A DNA stretch of 64,000 nt. Origin: Pantoea coffeiphila (GTDB lineage: Bacteria > Pseudomonadota > Gammaproteobacteria > Enterobacterales > Enterobacteriaceae). Position 1 is the stretch's first letter. Each line of letters starts with the position of its first letter. The translations under genes were made by a program, and so were the position numbers. The notes beneath the pieces are model-generated. The model searched no databases. It was not told the origin of the DNA and was given only the letters and a program-made list of their open reading frames with translations. Shown here piece after piece: positions 21,219 to 29,614 of this stretch. The stretch is from contig NZ_JAFBFW010000003.1 of assembly GCF_016909495.1 (NCBI RefSeq), positions 186,001 to 250,000 on the forward strand, read 5' to 3'.

Positions 21219-22328
21219 TTAGCCCACCAGCAGGCGCAGCATACGGCGCAGCGGTTCAGCCGCACCCCACAGCAGCTGATCGCCAACGGTAAAGGCGGAA
21301 AGATATTCCGGCCCCATATTTAGCTTGCGCAGACGGCCCACCGGGGTATTCAGCGTGCCGGTGACCGCCGCAGGCGTCAGCTCACGCATGGTCAGCTCAC
21401 GATCGTTTGGCACCACTTTCACCCACTCGTTGTGGGAAGCCAGCAGCTGAGTGACTTCGTCCAGCGGCACGTCTTTTTTCAGCTTCAGCGTAAACGCCTG
21501 GCTGTGGCAGCGCAGTGCACCGACGCGCACGCACAGACCGTCAACCGGAATCACGCTGTCGGTACGCAGGATTTTGTTGGTTTCAGCCTGACCTTTCCAC
21601 TCTTCGCGGCTCTGGCCGTTTTCCAGCTGCTTATCGATCCACGGGATCAGGCTACCGGCCAGCGGTACACCGAAGTTATCGGTTGGCAGGGTGCCGCTGC
21701 GGGTCAGCTCGGTCACGCGGCGTTCGATATCCAGAATCGCCGATGCCGGGTTGTGCAGCTCTTTTGCTACGTGGTCATGCAGCATGCCCATCTGAGCCAG
21801 CAGTTCACGCATATGGCGCGCGCCGCCGCCGGACGCCGCCTGATAGGTGGCAACGGAAGCCCACTCCACCAGATCGTTAGCAAACAGACCGCCCAGCGAC
21901 ATCAGCATCAGGCTGACGGTGCAGTTACCGCCAACGAAGGTTTTAATGCCGTTGTTCAGGCCGTCGTGGATAACCTGGTGGTTCACCGGGTCGAGGATGA
22001 TAATCGCATCGTCCTTCATGCGCAGCGTGGAAGCAGCGTCAATCCAGTAACCCTGCCAGCCAGCGGCACGCAGTTTTGGATAGACTTCGCTGGTGTAATC
22101 GCCACCCTGGCAGGTGATGATGATATCCAGCGCGCTAAGCGCATCGATATCAAACGCATCCTGCAGCGTACCGGCAGAGCGGCCGCCGAACTCCGGCGCG
22201 GCCTGACCGTGCTGGGAAGTGGAGAAAAACACCGGGCGTACAACGTCAAAGTCACGCTCTTCGATCATACGCTGCATCAGCACGGAACCAACCATGCCAC
22301 GCCAACCGACAAGTCCTACAGTTTTCAT
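21219..22328 (-). CDS. asd: Aspartate-semialdehyde dehydrogenase
   Basis: NADPH enzyme that reduces L-aspartyl phosphate to aspartate semialdehyde, the branch point to lysine/diaminopimelate, threonine and methionine. It is 369 residues (E. coli 367). The Rossmann motif is [12 protein letters not shown]. The catalytic cysteine is C136 in GGNCTVSL, and the active-site histidine lies in RCHSQAFTL. It stands between the gluconate genes and glgB as in E. coli, with its own promoter region upstream and a hairpin downstream. Confidence 0.97.
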   Translation of the reverse strand: MKTVGLVGWRGMVGSVLMQRMIEERDFDVVRPVFFSTSQHGQAAPEFGGRSAGTLQDAFDIDALSALDIIITCQGGDYTSEVYPKLRAAGWQGYWIDAASTLRMKDDAIIILDPVNHQVIHDGLNNGIKTFVGGNCTVSLMLMSLGGLFANDLVEWASVATYQAASGGGARHMRELLAQMGMLHDHVAKELHNPASAILDIERRVTELTRSGTLPTDNFGVPLAGSLIPWIDKQLENGQSREEWKGQAETNKILRTDSVIPVDGLCVRVGALRCHSQAFTLKLKKDVPLDEVTQLLASHNEWVKVVPNDRELTMRELTPAAVTGTLNTPVGRLRKLNMGPEYLSAFTVGDQLLWGAAEPLRRMLRLLVG

Positions 22329-22646
22329 ATCTACCTTTACCTCGGGCCCGCACTGATAACGCCCGTAATTCAGTTAAAATCACCGGAATGTACTCTGTCC
22401 AAATCTACAAGGTGCAGCAAAAGTGGCAAGTGAATTAAATCGATTGAGAGAATTTTTTTAGCAGAAGGACTAATAATCCACGCCAGGCGGTGTGAAACAG
22501 GAGGATTAACGCGAGTATCTGATAACGGCGGCAGCCCTATTATCGTTGTTAAATTGGCGATTAAAGCGGGTTTTACCGATGATTATAGGGGGTTTTGCGT
22601 ATCAGGAGCCGAAACATCGTCATAGAGCGGTAATATACAGAATCGA
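22329..22646. other. Spacer between gntU and asd, asd promoter region
   Basis: About 320 bases with no credible gene. It carries the asd promoter side (AT-rich, 22,420-22,480). A 116-codon frame that begins here is antisense to gntU and is not supported. Confidence 0.4.
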
Positions 22647-22679
22647 AGAAGGGGCAGGGCAGTTTCCGCTGCCCCTTCT
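22647..22679 (-). terminator. Terminator hairpin after gntU
   Basis: AGAAGGGGCAG and CTGCCCCTTCT form a perfect 11-bp stem with an 11-base loop, 6 bases after the gntU stop. No long T run follows. Confidence 0.65.
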
Positions 22680-22685
22680 GATTTA

Positions 22686-24026
22686 TTACGACAGCAGTTC
22701 GAACGCAATCATGCCAATCACCGCGCCAACCGTGCCGAGGATGGTTTCCATCATCGTCCAGGTCTTCAGCGTTTGCCCTTCCGTTGCGCCGGTAAAGCGG
22801 CCAAACAGCCAGAAACCGGCGTCGTTGACGTGGCTGAAGATAATCGAGCCGCCGGCAATACAGATCGACAGCGCGGCCAGCTGGGCACCGGAATAATGCA
22901 GCGGTTCAATCACCGGCATAATCAGCCCCACAGCGGTCAGGCAGGCGACGGTCGCCGAACCCTGAATAATGCGCACTGCGCCGGAGAGCACGAAGCAGGC
23001 CAGCGCAACCGGCAGCCCCGCGCCGGTCAGTGCGTTGCCCAGTGCCGGGCCGACGCCGGAATCCACCAGCACCTGCTTAAATACGCCACCGGCACCGATC
23101 ACCAGCAGGATAATTCCCGCTGGCTGTAGGGCCGCTCCGCAGATCTGCATCACGCGCTCTTTGTCCATGCCCTGGCGGTAAGCCAGGCCGTAAATCGCCA
23201 CCAGGCAGGCCAGCAGAATTGCGGTAAACGGGTGACCGATAAACTCCAGCCATTCATACAGGCGGGAGCCGGGTTCGGTAAAGCGCGCGCCGATGGTTTT
23301 CAGCCCCACCAGCACTAACGGGAAGAGGATCAGCGACAGGCTGAAACCAAACGATGGCAGCTTGCTCTCATCAAATTCGGGATGCTCGCTTTCCGCCGGT
23401 GGCGTGAACTGCACGTGCTGGCTGATAAAGCGGCCAAACAGCGGACCGGCAATCAGCATGCCCGGGATCGCCGCACACAGCCCCAGCAGGATCATCCAGC
23501 CGAAATCGGCATGCATCTGCGAAGCCAGCAGCATCGGCGCAGGCCCCGGCAGCAGGAACGCCGCCGCTGCCGCAACCCCGGCAAACAGCGGAATCACCAG
23601 CTTCACCAGGTTATCCCCGGTGCGGCGAGCCACGGCGAAGGCGATGCTGATCAGCAGTACGACCGCCACTTCGAAGAACAGCGGCAGCGCGCAGATCAGC
23701 CCGGCAATGCCCATCGCGTAATGCGCACGGCTTTCACCGAAGGCTTTCAGCATGCGGATGGCGATCTGATCGACCGCGCCGGTTTCATGCAGGATCTTGC
23801 CAAACATCGCCCCCAGCGCCACGACGATGGCGAGGAAGCCGAGCGTGCCGCCCATCCCTTTTTCCATCGTCTGGGCGATTTTATCCAGCGGCATGCCGGA
23901 GAACAGACCGGCACCAATTGACACTAACATCAGCGCCACGAAGGCGTGCATACGCGCCTTCATCACTAAAAACAGCAGCAGTAATACCGAACCTGCTGCG
24001 GTCAAAACCAGTGTTGCAGTACTCAT
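22686..24026 (-). CDS. gntU: Low-affinity gluconate transporter GntU
   Basis: Inner-membrane gluconate:H+ symporter of the GntP family, 446 residues as in E. coli GntU, with a dozen or more hydrophobic segments. Family blocks are near-identical to E. coli, for example GMPLDKIAQTMEKGMGGTLG, LFAGVAAAAAFLLPGPAPML and GSATVACLTAVGL. It begins about 10 bases after gntK and is expected to be co-transcribed with it. Uptake here supplies the kinase encoded just upstream. Confidence 0.95.
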   Translation of the reverse strand: MSTATLVLTAAGSVLLLLFLVMKARMHAFVALMLVSIGAGLFSGMPLDKIAQTMEKGMGGTLGFLAIVVALGAMFGKILHETGAVDQIAIRMLKAFGESRAHYAMGIAGLICALPLFFEVAVVLLISIAFAVARRTGDNLVKLVIPLFAGVAAAAAFLLPGPAPMLLASQMHADFGWMILLGLCAAIPGMLIAGPLFGRFISQHVQFTPPAESEHPEFDESKLPSFGFSLSLILFPLVLVGLKTIGARFTEPGSRLYEWLEFIGHPFTAILLACLVAIYGLAYRQGMDKERVMQICGAALQPAGIILLVIGAGGVFKQVLVDSGVGPALGNALTGAGLPVALACFVLSGAVRIIQGSATVACLTAVGLIMPVIEPLHYSGAQLAALSICIAGGSIIFSHVNDAGFWLFGRFTGATEGQTLKTWTMMETILGTVGAVIGMIAFELLS

Positions 24027-24036
24027 TACACCCTAC

Positions 24037-24576
24037 TTACTTCGTCTTGTTGATGGCACCGTCGATGGTTTTCAGCGTTGAGGCAATGACGTCATCAAGG
24101 GACTGATTAATATCAACAACCAACACATCTTTCTCTTCGCTGCCCGGTTCTTCCAGCGTGGCGAACTGGGTAACCAGCATCTGCGGCTTGAAGAAATGGC
24201 CTTTACGCGCGCGCAGGCGGGATTCGATGGTGTCGAAATCGCCCTTCAGGTAGACGAAGGAGAGGTTCTGATTCCCTTCGCGCAGGATGTCGCGATAGTG
24301 CTTTTTCAGCGCCGAGCAGACGATCAGCGACACGTCATTGGTGCGCTGCATGGCGAACGCGGCGTCGTTAATCGCCTTCAGCCACGGCTTGCGGTCGGCG
24401 TCGTCCAGCGGATGACCACCGGCCATTTTTTCAATGTTGGCACGCGGGTGCAGGAAGTCACCGTCAAGGAAAGCGGCTTTGAGTTCATGTGCAACGGCAT
24501 TGGCCACGGCGGATTTGCCGCTGCCGGATACGCCCATCAGTACGAATACGTGATTGGACGGGGTAGATGAGGTCAT
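24037..24576 (-). CDS. gntK: Gluconokinase GntK
   Basis: Cytoplasmic kinase converting gluconate to 6-phosphogluconate for the Entner-Doudoroff and pentose phosphate pathways. The P-loop GVSGSGKS is at residues 15-22. The DGDFLHP and ALKKHYRD motifs match E. coli GntK. The open frame extends 14 codons upstream, but the ATG at 24576 has a GGAG site and gives 179 residues (E. coli 175), so I use it. A GntR operator lies about 45 bases before the start. The order gntR / gntK-gntU is the same as in E. coli. Confidence 0.95.
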   Translation of the reverse strand: MTSSTPSNHVFVLMGVSGSGKSAVANAVAHELKAAFLDGDFLHPRANIEKMAGGHPLDDADRKPWLKAINDAAFAMQRTNDVSLIVCSALKKHYRDILREGNQNLSFVYLKGDFDTIESRLRARKGHFFKPQMLVTQFATLEEPGSEEKDVLVVDINQSLDDVIASTLKTIDGAINKTK

Positions 24577-24620
24577 TATTTTTGCTCCGTCAGAGTCATA
24601 AGCAGGTGTGAACGGCAATT

Positions 24621-24634
24621 TGTTATCGGTAACA
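24621..24634. promoter_or_regulatory. GntR operator before gntK
   Basis: TGTTA-TCGG-TAACA is a perfect inverted repeat matching the GntR half-site arrangement known from E. coli gnt promoters. It lies between gntR and gntK, in the expected promoter of gntKU, so gluconate would relieve repression there. Confidence 0.75.
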
Positions 24635-24768
24635 TTGTCTGGTGCTGTACAAATTATGGCAACAGCTGCGGCGGGAAAAGCTGGTAAATGTGAGGTGCTT
24701 CAAAAAAACGGCAAAAACAGCGTGAGGGAGGCACAAAGAGATAACGGACGCGATTGCGCCCGTCGGGG

Positions 24769-25764
24769 TTAAATACTTTCGCCGATGGAGAGCGTAAAGC
24801 CGATATCCAGCGGTCCGCAATCGACATCTTCACCGCGAATACGCGCCAGCAGCATTGACGCCGCTTCCTGGCCCATCTGCTCACGCGGGGTCTGCACGGT
24901 AGCCAGCTGCGGGGTAGTGGCCTTGGAAATATCGTGGCCGTGAAAACCGGCGATTGCCATCTGCTCCGGCACCCGCAGCCCCTGCCGCTGGCACTCAAAC
25001 ATTGCGCCCACCGCCAGGTCATCGTTGGTACAGAACAGGCTGTCGGTCTGCGGATAGCGCTTCTGCGCCTCGCGCAGCAGCATCGCACCGGCGGTAAACG
25101 ACGAGGCCGCTTCCATCATCACGGTTTTTGGCTCCAGTCCGGCCTCGCGCATCGCCTGCGCATAGCCGCGCTCTTTTTGCAGCGTTCGTTCGTCCAGCCG
25201 TGCGCCGAGGTAAACCGTGTGTCGATGGCCGCGCTGCAAAATGGCCTGGGTCATCTGCCGCGCGGCCTCAACGTTATCGAATCCCACCGCCATATCCAGG
25301 CAGGGGGAAACGCTGTCCATCATCTCAATCACCGGAATGCCGGCGGTTTCGATCATCCGCAGGCTGGCGGCGGTGTGGGTGCGTTCGGTCAGGATCAGGC
25401 CGTCGATATTCCAGCCCAGCAGGGAGCGCAGCTGCAGCTCCTCTTTCTCCGGGCTGTAGCCGAAGTGGCCGACCAGCGTCTGGTAGCCCGCCGCATCGGT
25501 GACGGTTTCAATGCCGCGCAGCACGTCGGCAAACACCTGGTTGGTCAGCGACGGCAGCAGCACGCCAATCGCCCGGCTGGTGGCGTTGGAGAGCATATCC
25601 GGCGCACGGTTGGGAATGTAGCCCAGCTCATCCAGCGCGGCGGCAATTTTGCCCTGCAGCGCGGCGGAAACCTGCTCGGGGTTACGCAGATAGCGGCTGA
25701 CGGTCATTTTGGTGATGCCGATACGATCGGCAACATCCTGAAGTACCGGTCTTTTTTTCTTCAT
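24769..25764 (-). CDS. gntR: Gluconate utilisation repressor GntR
   Basis: LacI-family repressor, 331 residues as in E. coli. The N-terminal helix-turn-helix MKKKRPVLQDVADRIGITK and hinge-region SNATSRAIGVLLPSLTNQVF align closely with E. coli GntR. The periplasmic-binding-like core contains GFDNVEAARQ and CTNDDLAVGAMFECQR. It responds to gluconate and acts on gntKU through the operator at 24,621. It is transcribed separately, in the same direction. Confidence 0.95.
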   Translation of the reverse strand: MKKKRPVLQDVADRIGITKMTVSRYLRNPEQVSAALQGKIAAALDELGYIPNRAPDMLSNATSRAIGVLLPSLTNQVFADVLRGIETVTDAAGYQTLVGHFGYSPEKEELQLRSLLGWNIDGLILTERTHTAASLRMIETAGIPVIEMMDSVSPCLDMAVGFDNVEAARQMTQAILQRGHRHTVYLGARLDERTLQKERGYAQAMREAGLEPKTVMMEAASSFTAGAMLLREAQKRYPQTDSLFCTNDDLAVGAMFECQRQGLRVPEQMAIAGFHGHDISKATTPQLATVQTPREQMGQEAASMLLARIRGEDVDCGPLDIGFTLSIGESI

Positions 25765-25877
25765 TTGGCTTCAGCTGGTTGGACGGTATCCGGCTGAGTG
25801 TAACAAATATGCGCGGGAAAAAGAGAAAGGGCGCGGTTTCCCGCGCCCAAAGTGTGATGCAGCTATCTTCGCGCTGC

Positions 25878-26573
25878 TTAAACCGGCGGCAGATCGAACA
25901 GCAGGATCTCCGCGTCGCTGCTGGCGGTAATCTCCAGAGCCGCTTCATCCCAGATGGCAAACGCGTCGCTGGTTGTGGCGGCTTCACCGTTCACGGTGAC
26001 ATCGCCTTTCACTACCTGAATCCAGATTTTGCGGCCTTCGGCGACCTCTGCTGTACCCTGTTCGCCTGCTTTAAACGCCCAGCGGGACAGCGTCATATCC
26101 TGGTAAACCTTCAGTGAACCGTCGCGGGCATCCGGCGACAGCACCAGCTGGCGGCCCTGGACATCATCAAAGCGGCGCTGTGCGTAGCGTGGCTCAATGC
26201 CGTTTTTCTCTGGGATAATCCAGATCTGATACAGGTGCAGCGGCACGTCTTTGCTGCCGTTGTACTCGGAGTGACGTACGCCGGTGCCCGCACTCATAAT
26301 CTGGAACTCACCCGCCGGGATCTGCTCTTTGTTACCCATACTGTCCTGATGCTCCACGGTGCCGGAGAGCACGTAGGTCAGGATTTCCATATCTTTATGC
26401 GGATGGGTGCCAAAACCCTGGCCGCCATCGATCACGTCTTCGTTAATCACCCGCAGCGCGGAGAAGCCCATAAAGTTGGCATCATAATAGTTAGCGAAAG
26501 AGAAGGTGTGATAACTGTCCAGCCAGCCATGGTTTGCATGGCCACGATCTTGTGCTTTGCGTAAGTAAATCAT
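25878..26573 (-). CDS. yhhW: Pirin-like protein YhhW (quercetin 2,3-dioxygenase type)
   Basis: Bicupin of the pirin family; E. coli YhhW oxidises quercetin in vitro, but its real role is unknown. The metal ligands H57, H59, H101 and E103 are all present (THPHKDME and VRHSEY), at the same positions as in E. coli. Length from the ATG at 26573 is 231 residues, equal to E. coli. A GAGGAG site lies 8 bases before it, so the TTG two codons earlier is rejected. It neighbours gntR as in E. coli, but the oxidoreductase gene yhhX that normally follows is absent. Confidence 0.92.
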   Translation of the reverse strand: MIYLRKAQDRGHANHGWLDSYHTFSFANYYDANFMGFSALRVINEDVIDGGQGFGTHPHKDMEILTYVLSGTVEHQDSMGNKEQIPAGEFQIMSAGTGVRHSEYNGSKDVPLHLYQIWIIPEKNGIEPRYAQRRFDDVQGRQLVLSPDARDGSLKVYQDMTLSRWAFKAGEQGTAEVAEGRKIWIQVVKGDVTVNGEAATTSDAFAIWDEAALEITASSDAEILLFDLPPV

Positions 26574-26737
26574 ATTCAATTCTCCTCAATGTTTTAACGT
26601 AGTCTGCGCCCGAACAGCCCGCGTTGATAGCGGAGAAAATTGTCTCCTCTGTTCAAAATTTTCGAATAAATGGTGGCGGTAACAACAGTCAGATTGGGAT
26701 AGCGTGACAACCCGGTCTTTCAGGAGGGAAAGGCTTC

Positions 26738-26866
26738 ATGGAGAAAAGTGACAGCAATATTGAAAGTGAGGGCGGCACCCGCAACGGTAAAAATGACCGC
26801 GGTAGCCACGGCGGCAGTGGATATCGCAGCAGTGGGGTAATCGGTGTGAAACGATGGAATGGATAA
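26738..26866 (+). CDS. Candidate 42-residue glycine-rich small protein
   Basis: Unrecognised short frame, proposed because an AGGAGG ribosome site (26722-26727) lies 10 bases before the ATG in a spacer of about 340 bases. The product is hydrophilic: an acidic start (MEKSDSNIESEGG), then a Gly/Ser/Arg-rich stretch ending GVKRWNG. Its TAA stop lies inside the first unit of an 8-base tandem repeat, the same arrangement seen at the ends of two real genes in this window. Against it: no recognised homologue and ordinary composition on the other strand. It could be chance. Confidence 0.3.
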   Translation: MEKSDSNIESEGGTRNGKNDRGSHGGSGYRSSGVIGVKRWNG

Positions 26867-26886
26867 CTGGATAACTGGATAACTGG
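26861..26886. repeat. Octanucleotide tandem repeat, 3 copies of GGATAACT
   Basis: Three exact copies of GGATAACT plus two further bases. The first copy supplies the TAA stop of the small frame at 26738. It is the shortest of the 7-8 base arrays in this window. Confidence 0.85.
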
Positions 26887-26918
26887 GGAAGAGTTGGAGG
26901 GCCGGGCAAAACGCAGGC

Positions 26919-27016
26919 AAAAAAAAAGCCAGCACCCGAGCTGGCTAAGAAACACTGGAAGCAATGTGAGCAATGTCGTGCCTTCTCAGCCAGTAGCAGA
27001 GCTCTGCTGAAAACGC
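26919..27016 (-). ncRNA. ryhB: Small RNA RyhB
   Basis: Hfq-dependent regulatory RNA of about 95-98 nt made under iron starvation; in E. coli it blocks translation of iron-using proteins. Read on the minus strand, the diagnostic core CGACATTGCTCACATTGC followed by TTCCAGT is identical to E. coli RyhB. The transcript ends in the terminator AGCCAGC-TCGG-GTGCTGGCT with a run of nine T. A 5' stem-loop with AGCAGAGCTCTGCT precedes the core. The start is placed at about 27016 from the E. coli GCG 5' end and the Fur-box position. It lies directly before yhhY, as in E. coli. Confidence 0.95.
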
Positions 27017-27023
27017 ATAGCAA

Positions 27024-27038
27024 TAATAATCATTATCA
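27024..27038. promoter_or_regulatory. Fur box in the ryhB promoter
   Basis: TAATAATCATTATCA matches the Fur 7-1-7 consensus TGATAATNATTATCA with one mismatch. It overlaps the predicted -10 region of ryhB, so iron-loaded Fur would repress the RNA. Confidence 0.88.
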
Positions 27039-27136
27039 TTCGCACTTGTAAAGCTCTTTTCTGATTATTTTTTACTTGATTTGATGATAAAAAACCCTGA
27101 TTTTAAAGAGGTTTTCTAACACTAAGGAGAGTAAAG

Positions 27137-27631
27137 GTGAGTGAAATTATCGTTCGACACGCCGAGCCTGATGACGCTGCGGCGCTGCATCAGATGTACA
27201 GCCAGCCGGAAACCTACAGCGATACGCTTCAGCTCCCTTACCCTTCACTACAGCGCTGGCAGGAGAAGCTAAAAAATACGCCGGACGGGCAGCATATGCT
27301 GGTGGCCTGCATCGATAGCCAGATCGTCGGTCAGTGTTTCGTGGCGCTGAATACCCCGGCGCGCCGCCGCCATACGGCGACATTCGGCCTGGGCGTGGAC
27401 ATTCGCCATCGCGGCAAGGGCGTGGCGAAGGCGATGATGACGGCGATAGTCGATCTCTGCGATAACTGGCTACAGGTGGATCGCATTGAACTTACCGTTT
27501 ACGCCGATAATCAGGCGGCCATTGCGCTGTATGAGAAATTTGGCTTCGTGACCGAAGGGCGCGGCGTACGCTTTGGCGTGCGTAACGGTGTGCAGGTCGA
27601 TGCACTGTTTATGGCACGTCTGAAAGACTGA
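27137..27631 (+). CDS. yhhY: GNAT-family N-acetyltransferase YhhY
   Basis: Acetyl-CoA-dependent acetyltransferase, 164 residues (E. coli YhhY 162). E. coli YhhY acetylates amino acids such as phenylalanine and methionine. The acetyl-CoA loop is seen in DIRHRGKGVAKAMM and the C-terminal YEKFGFVTEGRG is typical of GNAT proteins. The start is GTG with AAGGAGA upstream; homology (SEIIVRHAE) supports it. It follows ryhB as in E. coli. A GGTGACGCC/GGCGTCACC hairpin at 27640-27669 lies behind the stop and runs into the end of the convergent LacI-type gene. Confidence 0.9.
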   Translation: MSEIIVRHAEPDDAAALHQMYSQPETYSDTLQLPYPSLQRWQEKLKNTPDGQHMLVACIDSQIVGQCFVALNTPARRRHTATFGLGVDIRHRGKGVAKAMMTAIVDLCDNWLQVDRIELTVYADNQAAIALYEKFGFVTEGRGVRFGVRNGVQVDALFMARLKD

Positions 27632-27647
27632 ATCCTACGGGTGACGC

Positions 27648-28655
27648 CTACAGATTAAAAGGCGTCACCACGTTGACCCGCGAAAACTCCCCGATTTCCT
27701 CTTCCGGCGGTAAAAAACCGTGAAAGCGCAGGATCGCCTGTAACGCACTGCGGGCATCGGCGCGCAGATCGTGATCGATAACCGCATCCAGCTGCCGTGC
27801 GGCCAGCATTTCACGGTTTTCCTCGTCCAGATCGTGGGCAATAAACGCCCGCAACGGGCGCTGCTGGCTGGTAAACGCGCGGAAGATGGCCCGATTACCA
27901 CCGCCAACACAGTAAACTGCGCTGATAACCGGATCGCGATCCAGCACCTGGCTCACCCGCTCAAACGTCAGGCTGTCGACGCCGTAGCCTTCACTGATGC
28001 GCACCACTTTATGCTGCGGTGCAAGCTGGTGCAGCCCTTCGGCAAAGCCCGCAACCCGCTCCTCTTCGCCGCGAAATCCGGCGCTGCTCAGCACCACCGC
28101 CACCGAGTGGGGCTGCGGCCCCAGCCAGCGTGACAGCAGATAAGCCGCCGTGCGCCCGGCGCTGCCGTTATCCATGCCCACATAGCGAATACGCGCGCTG
28201 TCGGGCAGATCGGTGACCAGCGTGACGACCGGCACCCGCTGGCGCAGCAGTTCTTCCACGCTGGCATTCAGCGCTGACTCATCACTGACCTTGAGAATAA
28301 CGCCGTAGCTGTCGCTGCCGCAGCGCAAAAGTAACTGCTGGAGGGCCTTCGCATCGATCTGTTCAAAGACGTGAAAACGCAGCATCAGGCGGAACGGTGC
28401 CAGGCTGCCGAGCTGGCTGAGCAGGGCGGCGCTGACCAGCGAGCTGAAGCGCTCGGGGGTATGCAGCACCACGTCAATATTCAGCGTTCTGCCACTCGCC
28501 AGATTCACCCGCTGCTGTAGCTCAAGATCGCGAATTGCGGCGGCAATCCGCCGATCGGTTTGCGGATGTACGCTGCCGCGTTTGTGCAGCGCGCGATCCA
28601 CCGTCGCCTTGCTGACGCCCGACTGCGCGGCAATCTGTTTAATGGAGAACTTCAT
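27648..28655 (-). CDS. LacI-family transcriptional regulator
   Basis: Sugar-responsive repressor type, 335 residues. The helix-turn-helix is at the very N-terminus (FSIKQIAAQSGVSKATVDRALH), followed by a periplasmic-binding-like effector domain with YVGMDNGSAGRTAAYLL and AVYCVGGGNRAIF. It is divergent from the dehydrogenase/dioxygenase pair at 28,775-30,757 across about 120 bases and probably regulates it. The ligand is unknown. It is not a close match to GntR or the other E. coli LacI proteins I can recall. Confidence 0.85.
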   Translation of the reverse strand: MKFSIKQIAAQSGVSKATVDRALHKRGSVHPQTDRRIAAAIRDLELQQRVNLASGRTLNIDVVLHTPERFSSLVSAALLSQLGSLAPFRLMLRFHVFEQIDAKALQQLLLRCGSDSYGVILKVSDESALNASVEELLRQRVPVVTLVTDLPDSARIRYVGMDNGSAGRTAAYLLSRWLGPQPHSVAVVLSSAGFRGEEERVAGFAEGLHQLAPQHKVVRISEGYGVDSLTFERVSQVLDRDPVISAVYCVGGGNRAIFRAFTSQQRPLRAFIAHDLDEENREMLAARQLDAVIDHDLRADARSALQAILRFHGFLPPEEEIGEFSRVNVVTPFNL

Positions 28656-28774
28656 TATTTGAGGTCTTTTTGAGGTTATCGGTGCGTGTTGTTAAAAAAA
28701 TGTAAGTGATAAGGTGGTTAAGAGCAAATGTTCCTCACCCTGTATCCGACAAAAAACAAGAAAGGCGCTTAATC

Positions 28775-29605
28775 ATGAGTTCAGATTTCAACAATCAGTT
28801 TAAGAACAAAGTGTATGTGGTGACCGGCGGTACCCAGGGCCTGGGTGCGGCGGTGGCCGAGCTGCTGGCAGAACGCGGCGCGCGCGGCCTGATTATCTGC
28901 GGTCGAAATGCGCGGGCAGGTGAAGAGCAGGTGGCAAAACTGCGGGCGCTGGGCTGCGATGCCGGCTTTGTCGCCGCCGACCTGACCGATCCGCACGCCT
29001 GCGAGCAGGTGATCGCCGCAGCGGAAAGCCGCTTTGGCGTGCTGCATGGCCTGGTCAACTGCGCCGGGATGTCCGATCGCGGCACCATCCTCAACACCAC
29101 CCCGGAGCTGTTTGACGCCATTTTCGCCGTTAACGTCCGCGCACCGTTCTTCCTGATGCAGGCGGCAATCAAACTGATGGTGGCGAACGGCACGGAAGGC
29201 AGCATCGTTAATATCATCACCATGACCTCCCACGGCGGTCAGAGCTTCCTCACCACCTATGCCGCCTCCAAAGGGGCGCTGGTGACGCTGACGAAAAACG
29301 TCGCCTTCAGCGCCATGCGCAACCGCATCCGGGTCAACGGCCTGAACATTGGCTGGATGGACACCCCGCACGAAGATGATATTCAAAAGCAGTATCACCA
29401 GGCCTCCGACGACTGGCTGGAAAAAGCCGAGCGCGAACAGCCATTTGGCCGCCTGCTGAAACCGCGGGAAGTGGCGCGCGGCGTGGCGTTTTTACTCTCT
29501 GAAGAGTCCGGGATGATGACCGGCGCGGTGATTGATTTCGATCAGAACGTAGTCGGCTGCGGCGATGACGGCGCGCCAAAACCCCAGCAGCCGCTGAGTC
29601 TGTAA
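28775..29605 (+). CDS. Short-chain dehydrogenase/reductase (SDR)
   Basis: Classical SDR oxidoreductase, 276 residues from the ATG at 28775, which has an upstream GAAAGG; an in-frame ATG 23 codons earlier has no ribosome site. The NAD(P) glycine motif TGGTQGLG is at 17-24, NCAG at 95-98 and the catalytic Ser152, Tyr162 and Lys166 (TYAASK) are present. The substrate is probably a sugar alcohol or related polyol, judging from the LacI-type regulator next door; this is inference. It is followed after 9 bases by a PhyH-family dioxygenase, so the two form an operon. Confidence 0.85.
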   Translation: MSSDFNNQFKNKVYVVTGGTQGLGAAVAELLAERGARGLIICGRNARAGEEQVAKLRALGCDAGFVAADLTDPHACEQVIAAAESRFGVLHGLVNCAGMSDRGTILNTTPELFDAIFAVNVRAPFFLMQAAIKLMVANGTEGSIVNIITMTSHGGQSFLTTYAASKGALVTLTKNVAFSAMRNRIRVNGLNIGWMDTPHEDDIQKQYHQASDDWLEKAEREQPFGRLLKPREVARGVAFLLSEESGMMTGAVIDFDQNVVGCGDDGAPKPQQPLSL

Positions 29606-29614
29606 GGAGCCGAT

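Noticed and set aside
22329..22460. Lysine or other amino-acid riboswitch before asd
   Set aside because: No recognisable riboswitch core; the spacer is short and AT-rich.
26689..27023. Overlapping hydrophobic minus-strand frames near ryhB
   Set aside because: They overlap RyhB and its terminator in several frames at once, so they are not credible proteins.
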